A DNA stretch of 38,895 nucleotides from a virus, in the IMG/VR virus record IMGVR_UViG_3300045999_007928, positions 1 to 38,895 of that record. The stretch is one strand, 5' to 3'. The notes beneath the pieces are model-generated. The model saw nothing but the letters and a program-made list of their open reading frames with translations. It was not told the DNA's origin and ran no database searches. Below are positions 1 to 8,920 of this stretch, one piece after another. Positions within the stretch are counted from its first letter, which is position 1, and each line of letters opens with the position of its first letter. The position numbers and the translations under genes are program-made.

Positions 1-1
1 G

Positions 2-127
2 ACGCTCGGTACGCCAGTTCGTATGCCTCATGGCATCGGGTGCGTCGATCACCGCTCGGTCATCGAGACGCCTGTCGGCGTGTTCTTCAAGAGCGAGCGA
101 TCGATCGAGCTGCTTGCGCGCGACATG
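2..127. repeat. Terminal overlap, left copy (circular contig)
   Basis: Bases 2-127 are identical to 38770-38895; base 1 (g) differs from 38769 (c). Both copies lie in the same reading frame of one tail gene, which becomes a single uninterrupted open frame when the copies are merged. This is what a circular or circularly permuted assembly looks like. A physical direct terminal repeat is less likely, because it would cut a structural gene far from the terminase. Confidence 0.9.
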
Positions 128-913
128 AGCATCACGCCTGTTGGCCTGAAGCTGGACGACACGTTGTCGTATTACACCGAGATCACGTCGGCTATCCACA
201 ACCCGAAGGACACCGAGGTGTGGTTCGCGCTCCGCGACCCAAACAACACAACGAGCATCCTGTTCGCAGTGTTCAACTACACGACGGACGTGTGGTCGAA
301 GCACTTCGTTGACGCAGATGCGTTCAATCCTGCCACGTTGCCCATGACCATCATGGACAACAACGTCTACTTCGCAACGGCCTGGGCTGACCCGCTTGGC
401 CTTCAGCCTGTGCAAACGGTGGTCTACAAGCAGACCGATAGCAAGTTCTTCGACGTTACGCCTGAAGGCCGCAAGTACGTTCTTATGAGCGGCCAGACGG
501 CACCACTCGCGCTCAACAACGTTCAGGGTTACCAACGCCTGAAGCGCATCCGTCTCATGGGTAGCCCGATCCCAACGCTGAGCACGGGAGCCCCGCAGTC
601 TCGCGACCCGCATGGGATGCAGATTGGCGTGCTGACCGACTACGCCCTCGCTGGCGTAAACAACGGGCAGCAGCTTGCGACGTGGACGGAGGCTGAGGCG
701 AGCCAGGTGTGGGCTGCGCAGAACAAGGAAATCTACGAGGTCCACCTCAAGGAGCAGAAGGGCCAGAAGGTCTCGCTGGGCTTTCAGGAGACGGCGCCGG
801 CCGACATCAATGCGCTGACGCATGGATACGGGACGGCATTCTCAAACATGGCGTTTGTTGTCGGCTTGAAGGCCGGCCTCGATAAGCGTATCACTTCAGG
901 ATCCAAGCATTAG
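2..913 (+). CDS. Tail nozzle-like protein, C-terminal part (continues from 34762-38895)
   Basis: This is the 3' end of the gene that starts at 34762 and runs off the right edge. New sequence after the overlap is 128-913, giving a complete product of about 1639 aa. The pattern GCVDHRSVIETPVGVFF followed by ELLARDMS is the repeated blade-type signature near the C-terminus of podophage nozzle proteins (T7 gp12 and P22 gp10 type), where the chain checks a position then describes a state on each beta-propeller blade. The stop TAG is followed after a few bases by AGGAG and the next structural gene. The ATG at 23 is internal and not a start. Function is inferred from family pattern and position. Confidence 0.8.
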   Translation, partial: TLGTPVRMPHGIGCVDHRSVIETPVGVFFKSERSIELLARDMSITPVGLKLDDTLSYYTEITSAIHNPKDTEVWFALRDPNNTTSILFAVFNYTTDVWSKHFVDADAFNPATLPMTIMDNNVYFATAWADPLGLQPVQTVVYKQTDSKFFDVTPEGRKYVLMSGQTAPLALNNVQGYQRLKRIRLMGSPIPTLSTGAPQSRDPHGMQIGVLTDYALAGVNNGQQLATWTEAEASQVWAAQNKEIYEVHLKEQKGQKVSLGFQETAPADINALTHGYGTAFSNMAFVVGLKAGLDKRITSGSKH

Positions 914-921
914 GAGTAGTC

Positions 922-1770
922 ATGGCTATCGACCCTATCTCCATCGCGACCGCTGCGGGAATCTCCGCACTTTCGCCGGTTGTCGCCAAGGGCATCGGCT
1001 CCCTGTTTGGTCTCGACGAGCCCAGCGAAGAGGAGCGCCGCGCGTCTCAGCTGCGGCAACAGGCTCTCGACCGACTCACTGCGCAGGCCGAGGGGCGTAC
1101 CGCATCCCCGGCCCAGCTCGCAGCCCTTGCGCAGCAGCAGCGCACGCAGCAGGCACTCCAGTCGCTTGCACAGCGCGGCAGCGTGCAGCAGCGCGCTGGC
1201 AACGTCCGGTCGGCCATGCAGGCCGCCCCCGAGGTCATGGCGCAGCAGGGCGCTGTGGCGGCGCAGACGCGGGCTGCCGAGATGGAGTCCGCACGCAACG
1301 CCCTGGCTCAGATGCAGATGGCCACTGCGTCGCAAGAAGCGGCGGCTGGCCGAGCCAATCGCGAGTACATGCAGCGCCTCATCGGCGCAGGCGTTTCCGG
1401 CGGCGCGAGCGCGGCTGCTATGGGTATGATGCAAGGCGGCGACACCGACACCGGCAAGGTGACGGAGCAGCAGGCGAGGGAATACAACATGGCCCGCGAG
1501 GCGGAGCGGCCGTGGTATGCGCGATCGTCCGGGGCCTCCTCGTCGACTGCATCGGCCGCCGCTCCCGCTGCGGCCGCTCCTGCCGCCACCACTCCTGCGC
1601 CGCAGACTGCCTCTCCGGTTCAAGCCGTTGCGCCAGTCGCAGCCCCATCGGCGTCGGCCGTGCAGGCTCCGAGCGTGCAGCTTGGGGTTCGCCAGAGGCC
1701 AGCTCGCAGGGGCGTCAGTTTGAAGCATGACATGGACGACTACGGCCTTGCGCTGGGTCGGGGGTACTGA
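922..1770 (+). CDS. Putative small internal virion (ejection) protein
   Basis: A 282-aa Ala/Gln-rich protein with a ribosome site AGGAG at 913-917, just after the nozzle stop. The N-terminus (DPISIATAAGISALSPVV) is a hydrophobic or amphipathic segment ending in a Gly-rich stretch. It is followed by a long helical, coiled-coil-like region of QLRQQ and ARNALAQ type (residues about 35-150), a second small-residue hydrophobic stretch (GAGVSGGASAAAMGMM), and an Ala/Pro low-complexity tail. This layout and its place between the nozzle and two larger proteins resemble T7 gp14 or P22 gp7/gp20-type ejection proteins, which are packed in the head and enter the cell envelope with the DNA. No catalytic motif is visible. 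The role is inferred from architecture and position. Confidence 0.55.
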   Translation: MAIDPISIATAAGISALSPVVAKGIGSLFGLDEPSEEERRASQLRQQALDRLTAQAEGRTASPAQLAALAQQQRTQQALQSLAQRGSVQQRAGNVRSAMQAAPEVMAQQGAVAAQTRAAEMESARNALAQMQMATASQEAAAGRANREYMQRLIGAGVSGGASAAAMGMMQGGDTDTGKVTEQQAREYNMAREAERPWYARSSGASSSTASAAAPAAAAPAATTPAPQTASPVQAVAPVAAPSASAVQAPSVQLGVRQRPARRGVSLKHDMDDYGLALGRGY

Positions 1771-1771
1771 G

Positions 1772-3568
1772 ATGGGTCCTACTAACGCAGTTAGTCCTCC
1801 TCCCGCTGTTGACGAAGAGCGCCGGCGTCGCGAGGCAGCGGCCGCTGAGGCGAGGGCTGAATACCAACGCAGTAAGGCTCAGCGCGAAGCGGCTGCGCAG
1901 CAGGCTAACCCGACTGCCGCGCCTGCGCGACCTGCCGCGATGCCGGCTATGGACAAGGAGGAGCGTGGAGTCTCATCGTACTTCAGACCGGAAGTCCGAG
2001 AGGCGATCGGCCAGGTCGGAAGTGCGCTGTCGAACGTCCGAAACATCCTTCCTGGAGCAGCAGTGTCGCCAGCGCCTGTGGTGATTCAGGGCGGCACTGG
2101 TGCTGGCACTGGCACTGGCACTGGCGAAGCCGCGTTGGCAAAGAAGGAGCCGGCTGAACTCAACGAGCTTGAGAAGATGGCGCGCGAGGGCCTACTTCAG
2201 CCTCCGCCCGGCGCTGGGGCTGGCTTTGGCGGCGTCGGCAGTCTCGGCGGATATACTCCGACAAAGCTGACGCTTGAGGAGGAGCTGAGAGGCGCGTACG
2301 ACGATGCGACGACGAGTCTGAAGAACGTTCAGACTGAGCTTGGCAAGTTTCAGGAGGATCCCCGCCGGAAGGCGCTCTACGAGACGCGGTCCAAGCAGAT
2401 CGACCAAGCCGTCGTCGACGAGGAGGCGCGCGCGAAGCGCCTTGGCTCCCTCGGCAAGAAGCAAGAGGACCTATCGCGCGACATGGCCCAGCGCGTGGAC
2501 GAGTTTAAGGTCGACCCGAATCGGCTGTTTGGTCAGGGCCCTCAGCGCGCCGCTGCGAACTTTGCTCTCGGGCTTGCCAACCTGTTCAGCAACGTAGGCG
2601 AAGCGATGCAGGGTAAGGCCGGCACCAACGCGGTGCTCGGGCTTGTTCGTGACCGCATTGCACAAGACATCGCGCTTCAGGAGGGCGACTACCGGCGCAT
2701 GCTTCAGGGGTATGAGGTTAAGCGCAACGGCCTCATGGACGCCATCCAGATGGTTGGCAATGAACGCCAGGGCGCTGAAGCCCTGGCTCGCCAGCAGTCG
2801 TTTCAGTTTGCGGACCAGCTGGAAACCATCGGTCGTGGCCTAAAGGACGCCGAGGCCCGCAACGTGTTCATGCAGGCAGCTGCCACGATTCGCAGCACGA
2901 AGGGGCGGGACCTTCAGGCCGTGCAGGCGGCAAACGTCGGTGCCGAAAACCAGGCCAAGCAGTTCAACGCTCAGCTTGAAGCGCAGCGCCGTCTCGCTGA
3001 GGCTCAGACGCAGGCTGCAAGCATGTCGATGTACTCGCTCAGCAAGGAAGACCAGGAGCGATACCGAAAGCAGCTTGATAAGGCCGAGGAAAAGCAGCTT
3101 GTGCAGAGATCGGCTGGGCTTCGCGAGATGCGGTCGATGCTCAGTGACCCCAAAGTTGCTGCTGAGGCGCAGGGTGTCATTGCATCGTTCGTTCGCAGCG
3201 TTGCGCAAGATACAGACCCAGGTGTTATTCAGCAGAAGATGGCGCAGATGGCCATCTCGTCCATGTCGCCGGAAGGCCAGAACTTCGTTAGAGCCTATCA
3301 GCGATACATCGCAGGGCGTCTGACCGCACTCGGCGGAAAAGCCATCACTGCAAATGAGAAGGCCTTGTTTAACCTGGCTAACTACACAAGCCCAGCGCAG
3401 TTCGGGCAACTCTTGCAGGAAGAGGGGGAGTCGCTGCGTAACGATGCGCTGAACATCTACAAGACGGCCGGCCTCGCCGGGAACGCGCAGCGCATCCTGG
3501 CTCGCGACCTGAGCGGGTTGTATCAAGGCCTTGTGCGCGAACCAACGTCTCTTCCAGAGGTCAAGTAA
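1772..3568 (+). CDS. Putative internal virion protein, helical
   Basis: I start this 598-aa protein at the ATG at 1772, seven bases after GGGGG (1760-1764). An in-frame ATG at 1727 lies inside the upstream gene without a comparable ribosome site. The N-terminal 60 residues are charged and helical (DEERRRREAAAAEARAEY), then come a Gly/Thr hexanucleotide-repeat linker and long coiled-coil-like stretches to about residue 480. A segment AANFALGLANLFSNVGEAM could associate with membranes. It lies between the small and the very large internal-protein candidates, and its stop directly abuts the next ATG. A structural or ejected internal protein is the best reading, but no family signature is recognised. 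Confidence 0.5.
   Translation: MGPTNAVSPPPAVDEERRRREAAAAEARAEYQRSKAQREAAAQQANPTAAPARPAAMPAMDKEERGVSSYFRPEVREAIGQVGSALSNVRNILPGAAVSPAPVVIQGGTGAGTGTGTGEAALAKKEPAELNELEKMAREGLLQPPPGAGAGFGGVGSLGGYTPTKLTLEEELRGAYDDATTSLKNVQTELGKFQEDPRRKALYETRSKQIDQAVVDEEARAKRLGSLGKKQEDLSRDMAQRVDEFKVDPNRLFGQGPQRAAANFALGLANLFSNVGEAMQGKAGTNAVLGLVRDRIAQDIALQEGDYRRMLQGYEVKRNGLMDAIQMVGNERQGAEALARQQSFQFADQLETIGRGLKDAEARNVFMQAAATIRSTKGRDLQAVQAANVGAENQAKQFNAQLEAQRRLAEAQTQAASMSMYSLSKEDQERYRKQLDKAEEKQLVQRSAGLREMRSMLSDPKVAAEAQGVIASFVRSVAQDTDPGVIQQKMAQMAISSMSPEGQNFVRAYQRYIAGRLTALGGKAITANEKALFNLANYTSPAQFGQLLQEEGESLRNDALNIYKTAGLAGNAQRILARDLSGLYQGLVREPTSLPEVK
2093..2122 (+). repeat. Hexanucleotide repeat linker (GGCACT-like, about 5 units)
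   Basis: Units GGCACT, GGTGCT, GGCACT, GGCACT, GGCACT follow in frame and encode alternating Gly-Thr/Gly-Ala pairs between the N-terminal and the coiled-coil parts of the 598-aa protein. Such runs can change length by slippage in steps of two residues without breaking the frame. Confidence 0.8.
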
Positions 3569-6500
3569 ATGCCGAAGCTCTACAACAGGCGCGAGAAGAA
3601 GCTGGTCGATGTCGCTCCTGGCGATGTGAGCACGGCGCTGGACTCGGGCCAGTTTTCCTTTCAGGAAGGCCAGAAGGTCCCGGTTAACTTCAAGGGTCGG
3701 TTCATGTTCACGACCCCGGAGGCTGCCGGAAAATACCGTGATCGACTGACGTTCGCCAATGAAGAGGATGTTGTACGCCAGCGCGCCGAAGAGCGCATGA
3801 GCGGCGTTGGCGGGACGCTCGCAGGGCTTGGGTATGGCGCTGCCAAGATGGCCACGTTTGGCCTCGCCCCGCTCGCACTTGGCGCAGTGAGCGAGACGGC
3901 TCGCGACTACATGCGCGACATCGAGCTTGGCGCGCCCACGGCCACGGCGGTCGGGGAGCTTGCGGGCCTAGCGTTTGACCCACTCGCTGCATTCGGAAAG
4001 AAAGCGGCAACGCGCGCCGCCGGCGAGGTAGTGACACCTGCACTGCCGACGGCCGAGCGGTTCCTTGCGCTGCCGACATCCGCGCCAGCTCAGGAGGTTG
4101 CAGCGACGGCCGCAGAGACGCGACTTCTTGGGCGTCCGGCAATCCCGATGCCGGCGGCTCAGGCAGCTGAAGCGGCGGGGGTCGCAGCGCCAGCTGCCGA
4201 AGCCGCTGTTCCCGCCACGGAAGCTGCTGCGCCTGCCGCTCGCGCGGCATACCGCAAGCCGTCACTGCGGTCGTATGGGCAAGCCCCGCTTGAGGGAGAG
4301 GTGGCTGCCGCGGAGCAGGCTGTCGGCGAGGCGATGGTCGAGCCCGTTGTGCCGCCTCGCCCGCTTCGCCTTGGCGGTCGCGTTGCATCCGCAGAGCCGG
4401 CGGCTGGCGCTGGTTTCGCGGCGCGCGACGCGGCTCTCCGGCCGCGCGCCCTCCCGCCTGGCGGGCGTGAGGCGGCCGTCACGCCGACCGAGTTTGAGCG
4501 AGAGGCGGTCGACCTTTCTGCCTTCCGACCGGACGAGCGTCGCGGCCTCCCGTCTGCCGGGCGTGAACTGCGCACGGAGATGCAGGAGGCGGGCAAACTT
4601 GAACCGTTCGAGACTGCGGTCGCGAACGAGGGCGATCTGCCGTATCGCGCGAACAAGCAGATGATCTCTGATGAGATCGACTACGCGTTGTTTGAGAAGA
4701 ACGATCTTCCAAGAGATGAGCAGCGCGTGCGCACGTTCATCGACGATGTTCGCAAGCGCACCTTCGACATCGAGACGGCCATCAAGAACAAGGCATGGAT
4801 GGGCGAAACGCCTCCGGCCGTGATTGAGATGGACAGGTCCGTCGCATCGAGAACTGGCGCAAAAATCACCGGCACTAGCGACTTGAAGGTCGCTATGTCG
4901 CTGCGCGAGCCCGGTCAGCTCAGGCGAGCCATCGAGGCCATTGAGGACACCGATGTCGCGGCCGTGCTTGAGCCTGGGCTACTCAACGACCTTCGGTTTT
5001 TGACCAAGCCGCAGGAGTTTCAAGTTCGATGGAACCCGTCGAGGCCGTACGGTACGCCAGCCCCGCGCGCGTCCAAGAACGCGGACGGCTGGATCGGAGC
5101 AATCAGGGACAAGGCTGGAAACACGATTGATGTTGCAAAGGGCAAGCGCGACGACGTGGAGCGCCAGCTCTCTGACGCGTTGCGAAAATACAACACGGAC
5201 GTTACCAAAGACGTGATGTCTCGGCTGCGGGAGTACGGCCGCACGGTCGAGCAGCTCGGGGCTGAGCGCGCTGCGAACATCGAAGCGGCACGAGCGCAAC
5301 TCTCGTTCGCCGACCTTTCGTTGCCTGCAGTGGAGCGAGTCGTCGCAGAGCCGACGGCGATGACTGGTCGTCTGGAGTTCGGTCGCGGCGCCGGTGAGGT
5401 CGCGGCGCAGCGGGCAGCCGCGCGCCAGGAGCTTCAGCTTGGCCAGCTTGCGGCAGAGAGAGAGGCGCAGCGCGAGGCGATCCGTCGTGGCGGCTTGCCG
5501 CCGGAGCGCGTTGGCCCGGAGCCCGTTGGCGGTCTTGTGCTTGCGGGGCAGCCTGAGCGCATCGGCGTGGAAGAGGTCATGGCTGCGGAAGATGCCGCTC
5601 GTGCTCAGGCAGCAGCCGTGGGCGCAGCGCGCCAGGCGCCCCCAGGCGGGGCGATCGTACCGTACCCGACGCTGCCGTCGGGCGCTGCCGATGTCGGCCT
5701 TCGCGACGCCATGGTGGCGCAGCGCGAGGCCATTAACGCACGAGCCCTCCCGCCGCGCGGCATCGGAGTGTCGGATGTCCAGGCCGCGCAGCGCGCCGCC
5801 GCAGAAGAGGTTATGCGTGGCCGTGACATGGCGGCCACCGCAGAGCTGCGAGGCGCCGTGGAGGCGGACTACGCTGCCGGGCAGTACGGCGTCCCACCAG
5901 AGCGAGGTATCGTTCTTGGGGAGCAAGGCCCGCTGGCCACAATGCCTGCGGCGGGCGCACCTCCGCCGGCCGGTGGAGCGCCGGGCGTATTGTCGCTCGG
6001 CCGAGGCGCTGAGGCGGCTGCGTCGCCGGAAGCCGCAGCGGCTGCCATCGACGCTGCTCGCGGCACTGGTCGCGGGATTACGCTTGGGCCGCAGGCGGCC
6101 ATGGCCGCACAGGGCGCAATCTATGGCGGGGCGACTGAAGCTCAGCGCCAGCAGCTTGGGCTGTCCAGGGGAGGCGCTGGGGATATTATCGCCTCGGCGT
6201 TTATCGGTGGAGCAATCCCGCTGGGCATCTCTGCCTTGGCCAAGGGAGCGGGAGCCGCTGGCAAGCTGATCGCTGGAGCAGCAGGCAGCGACGGGCTCCC
6301 GCTTGGAGAGAAGATCGCCAAGGCGGCCGGTCGCATGGAAGAGACCGCCATGCTGCGCATGTTCGGCATGAGCAAGGCGAACGTCCGCGAACTAAACGCG
6401 CTCTTCGGGCGTGCGGAAGACGACGTTCGTGGCACGCGGAAGTTCATCGACTACATCAAGACGAGCTTCGCCGACATCGAGCGTCTTAAGAAGGAGTTCC

Positions 6501-7936
6501 CCGACAACGCGACGCTTCAAGGGATCCGCACGGATTCGTTCTTGAAGTTTGGCAATCTGAAGCCGGAGCAGCGCGTCGCGTTTGCCGAAGCTCTGAAGGA
6601 CAGCGCCGGCCGAGCGATCGAGCAGGTGTACAAGCCATTCTACCAGACTACGATCCCGACATCCGAGATTGAAGCAGCCATTGGCCGTATGCGGGATACG
6701 CTCATTGGCAAGGGCGCGCTCGGCGACATCCCCGTCGAGTCAATCCGCGCGGAACTCAACGCGCTGACCAACTACATCGCAAACGGCGGAACGCACACGG
6801 TTGGCTCGTTGCGTAGCTTTGAGAACGACATCAGCCGCATCTTCCGAGAGAAGGCTGGAGTCGGCAAGCCGTTTACCGATGCGCAGCGCGTATTCCGAGA
6901 CGAGATCAAGAACCTCTACGTCAAGGCGGTCGACGACCTGGCGCCTGGGGCCAGGGAAGCACTGCCTCTGATGAACGAGGCCTATGCGATGTCAGAACGC
7001 CTTCACAAAGGCGCTCTCGACAAAGAGGCCGGTCTTGCGACGCAGTCGTCTGTGGGGCCTGACCAGTTCAACGCCGCTGCCCTCGGCGCAGTCGGTCTTG
7101 GTCAGCCGCTCAGCGCAGCGAGGTTCCTCGTGGCCACCGTTGCGCTCCGCGGGTTCTACAACCAGCGAGCTGATGGGTTCATCGCTGACATGGCACAACG
7201 GCTTGGGTCTGGCGCACTCAAGATGCAGGGGACTCCTCGCGCTGCGGCCCAGGTCGCGGCTCAGAGCATGTTCGACGCGAAGCGGCCAGCCATGTTTGGG
7301 CTCTCTGCACAGCAGTTCACCTCGGCAACGCCGGACGAGTATCGCGAGCTGGCTCAGTCGGTCCGCGAGATGTCTCGCAACCGAAGCATGATTGCTGATC
7401 AGATCATGGGCGCGACCAGCAATATGCCGCCAGACGAGCAAGCTGCGGTCATGGATAAGTTTGACCGCATCTTCCAGGCCCTCGGCGACAACATGCCGCA
7501 GAACATCGAGGAGCCAGGTCGCATCAGTGAGCAGGCTCGCCGCTATACGGTGTTCGCTCGCTCACTCATTGACCGAGCATACGCAACGCAGGTCATGGCG
7601 AACGGAGGCCCGGACGCGGCGGTCGCCGCTGACGCGCTTCGCCAGCAGGGCGAGGACGGTCAGAAGTACATCGACGACCTCGAAGAGCAACTGCGTAACG
7701 GCATCAACAAGAGCAGCAAGTTGCAGGCTGACGAGCGGATGATGATGGCCTACCGGCACATCAAGTCGCAGTCGTCCAAGTCGGGCATCCGCCTGATGCG
7801 CGGAGGCCTCGGAGGGACGATCCACGGCGGGCTCAAGCTGCCAAGCGCAGGTGTGCGGCCATCGAAGGCCATGAGCGCGGCGCAGGTCGGCAAGGCCGTG
7901 GAAGCGTTTACAGGCCTGTCTGGCACCAAGTTTTAG
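3569..7936 (+). CDS. Large internal virion / ejection protein candidate
   Basis: The second longest product (1455 aa) starts at an ATG abutting the previous stop, with AGAGG about eight bases upstream. Residues 1-60 form a compact start (KLYNRREKKLVDV, then FTTPEAAGKYRDRL). Residues about 78-145 hold amphipathic or hydrophobic helices. Residues about 165-850 are Ala/Glu/Pro-rich, with repeated RGLPPER/GIG-type turns and helices. A strongly hydrophobic Ala/Gly stretch sits near 870-905 (IIASAFIGGAIPLGISALA), and a more ordered domain begins near residue 925 (MEETAMLRMFGMSKANVREL). I see no lysozyme or transglycosylase motif. Size, membrane-active segment and position match the largest ejection protein of podoviruses (T7 gp16 class by position only). 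Assignment is inference. Confidence 0.5.
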   Translation: MPKLYNRREKKLVDVAPGDVSTALDSGQFSFQEGQKVPVNFKGRFMFTTPEAAGKYRDRLTFANEEDVVRQRAEERMSGVGGTLAGLGYGAAKMATFGLAPLALGAVSETARDYMRDIELGAPTATAVGELAGLAFDPLAAFGKKAATRAAGEVVTPALPTAERFLALPTSAPAQEVAATAAETRLLGRPAIPMPAAQAAEAAGVAAPAAEAAVPATEAAAPAARAAYRKPSLRSYGQAPLEGEVAAAEQAVGEAMVEPVVPPRPLRLGGRVASAEPAAGAGFAARDAALRPRALPPGGREAAVTPTEFEREAVDLSAFRPDERRGLPSAGRELRTEMQEAGKLEPFETAVANEGDLPYRANKQMISDEIDYALFEKNDLPRDEQRVRTFIDDVRKRTFDIETAIKNKAWMGETPPAVIEMDRSVASRTGAKITGTSDLKVAMSLREPGQLRRAIEAIEDTDVAAVLEPGLLNDLRFLTKPQEFQVRWNPSRPYGTPAPRASKNADGWIGAIRDKAGNTIDVAKGKRDDVERQLSDALRKYNTDVTKDVMSRLREYGRTVEQLGAERAANIEAARAQLSFADLSLPAVERVVAEPTAMTGRLEFGRGAGEVAAQRAAARQELQLGQLAAEREAQREAIRRGGLPPERVGPEPVGGLVLAGQPERIGVEEVMAAEDAARAQAAAVGAARQAPPGGAIVPYPTLPSGAADVGLRDAMVAQREAINARALPPRGIGVSDVQAAQRAAAEEVMRGRDMAATAELRGAVEADYAAGQYGVPPERGIVLGEQGPLATMPAAGAPPPAGGAPGVLSLGRGAEAAASPEAAAAAIDAARGTGRGITLGPQAAMAAQGAIYGGATEAQRQQLGLSRGGAGDIIASAFIGGAIPLGISALAKGAGAAGKLIAGAAGSDGLPLGEKIAKAAGRMEETAMLRMFGMSKANVRELNALFGRAEDDVRGTRKFIDYIKTSFADIERLKKEFPDNATLQGIRTDSFLKFGNLKPEQRVAFAEALKDSAGRAIEQVYKPFYQTTIPTSEIEAAIGRMRDTLIGKGALGDIPVESIRAELNALTNYIANGGTHTVGSLRSFENDISRIFREKAGVGKPFTDAQRVFRDEIKNLYVKAVDDLAPGAREALPLMNEAYAMSERLHKGALDKEAGLATQSSVGPDQFNAAALGAVGLGQPLSAARFLVATVALRGFYNQRADGFIADMAQRLGSGALKMQGTPRAAAQVAAQSMFDAKRPAMFGLSAQQFTSATPDEYRELAQSVREMSRNRSMIADQIMGATSNMPPDEQAAVMDKFDRIFQALGDNMPQNIEEPGRISEQARRYTVFARSLIDRAYATQVMANGGPDAAVAADALRQQGEDGQKYIDDLEEQLRNGINKSSKLQADERMMMAYRHIKSQSSKSGIRLMRGGLGGTIHGGLKLPSAGVRPSKAMSAAQVGKAVEAFTGLSGTKF

Positions 7937-7969
7937 CTTAGACTGAACACTGATAGGTAGGAGGACGAC

Positions 7970-8383
7970 ATGAGTAGATTCGGAAGCGCGCTCGCCAATG
8001 GCGTGCGTCAGTACGCGGTCAGCATCGACAACGCGGCGTGGTATCAGCTGGAGTCGCAGACGGGCGGCCTCGTGGCATCTACGGGCCTCGCGGCATCGAC
8101 CCCGGTCGTGCGTTGGCGTGGCCAGGTGGGCACGGGCACCGATACCGGCACCGTGCGCAACCCGTGGGACTACACGCAGGGCATCCTGATCCAGAACACG
8201 AGCGGGGCCGCGACGCTCTACCTGACGACGACGGACGACCAGACCGGTCTCCTCCCCACTCGCGCGGTAGCGAACGCCATCGCCATCGCGCCTGGCGCGA
8301 GCATCAAGCTCGACAACACCGATGCGACCAAGGTCTACCTTCGCGCAAGCGGGGCGCTCGTGGCCACCGTGCTTTGCACCTGA
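7970..8383 (+). CDS. Small beta-rich virion-associated protein
   Basis: A 137-aa protein with a strong ribosome site AGGAGG at 7959-7964. The sequence is Thr/Ala/Gly-rich with alternating hydrophobic strands (ILIQNTSGAATLYLTT, then SIKLDNTDATKVYLRASG), like small beta-sandwich proteins encoded next to tail fibres. No cysteine cluster or catalytic motif is visible. It begins the set between the internal proteins and the tail fibre, so a tail-tip or head decoration role is plausible but not shown. Confidence 0.6.
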   Translation: MSRFGSALANGVRQYAVSIDNAAWYQLESQTGGLVASTGLAASTPVVRWRGQVGTGTDTGTVRNPWDYTQGILIQNTSGAATLYLTTTDDQTGLLPTRAVANAIAIAPGASIKLDNTDATKVYLRASGALVATVLCT

Positions 8384-8389
8384 GGCCAT

Positions 8390-8911
8390 GTGTCGGCCCC
8401 GGAGCTGTCTCAATCACTGACCGGCCTTAGCCGACGATGGGGTTCGTTCTGGGACACGAACGCAACCCAAACCATCCCGTCTGCCGGCGCAACGGTGCTC
8501 GTCACGCTGAACAACTCTGACCCGCTAAACAGCGGAGTGAGCGTTGTCAGCGGAAGCCGGGTGACCTTTGCGTCGTCCGGCATCTACAGCATCACGTTCA
8601 GCATCCAGTTCGCCAACTCTTCATCTGCGGTCCACATCGCAGATGTGTGGCTGCGCAAGAACGGCATCACGAGCGCGTTTGACGTTGCCGACTCGAACAG
8701 TCGCTTCTCGATCATCTCAAAGCACGGGTCCAACAACGGTCACATCATTGGCTGCGTCAACTTCGTGATGTCGATGAACGCAAGCGATTACGTCGTCCTG
8801 GCATGGTCCGCTGATAACACGGCTGTCTTCATTGAGACGACGCCTGCGGCCACTGGAACTCCTACCACTCCAAGAGCGCCTGGGGTTATCCTCACGGCAG
8901 TGCAAGTTTAA
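8390..8911 (+). CDS. Jelly-roll-like (C1q/TNF-type) tail or decoration protein
   Basis: A 173-aa protein starting at GTG 8390, with GAGG at 8382-8385. An ATG two bases earlier is in another frame. The series of strands GSRVTFASSGIYSITFSIQF, then VHIADVWLRKNGI, then SDYVVLAWSADNTAVFIE follows the C1q-like jelly-roll pattern often seen in phage adhesion proteins. A Pro/Thr turn (TPAATGTPTTPRAPG) precedes the last strand ILTAVQV. A trimeric receptor-contact or fibre-accessory role is inferred from this pattern and from its place directly before the tail fibre. Confidence 0.6.
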   Translation: MSAPELSQSLTGLSRRWGSFWDTNATQTIPSAGATVLVTLNNSDPLNSGVSVVSGSRVTFASSGIYSITFSIQFANSSSAVHIADVWLRKNGITSAFDVADSNSRFSIISKHGSNNGHIIGCVNFVMSMNASDYVVLAWSADNTAVFIETTPAATGTPTTPRAPGVILTAVQV

Positions 8912-8920
8912 GAGGTCATC

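Noticed and set aside
2-127. A physical direct terminal repeat like that of T7
   Set aside because: It falls inside the nozzle-like gene, far from the terminase, and has the look of an assembly overlap of a circular contig.
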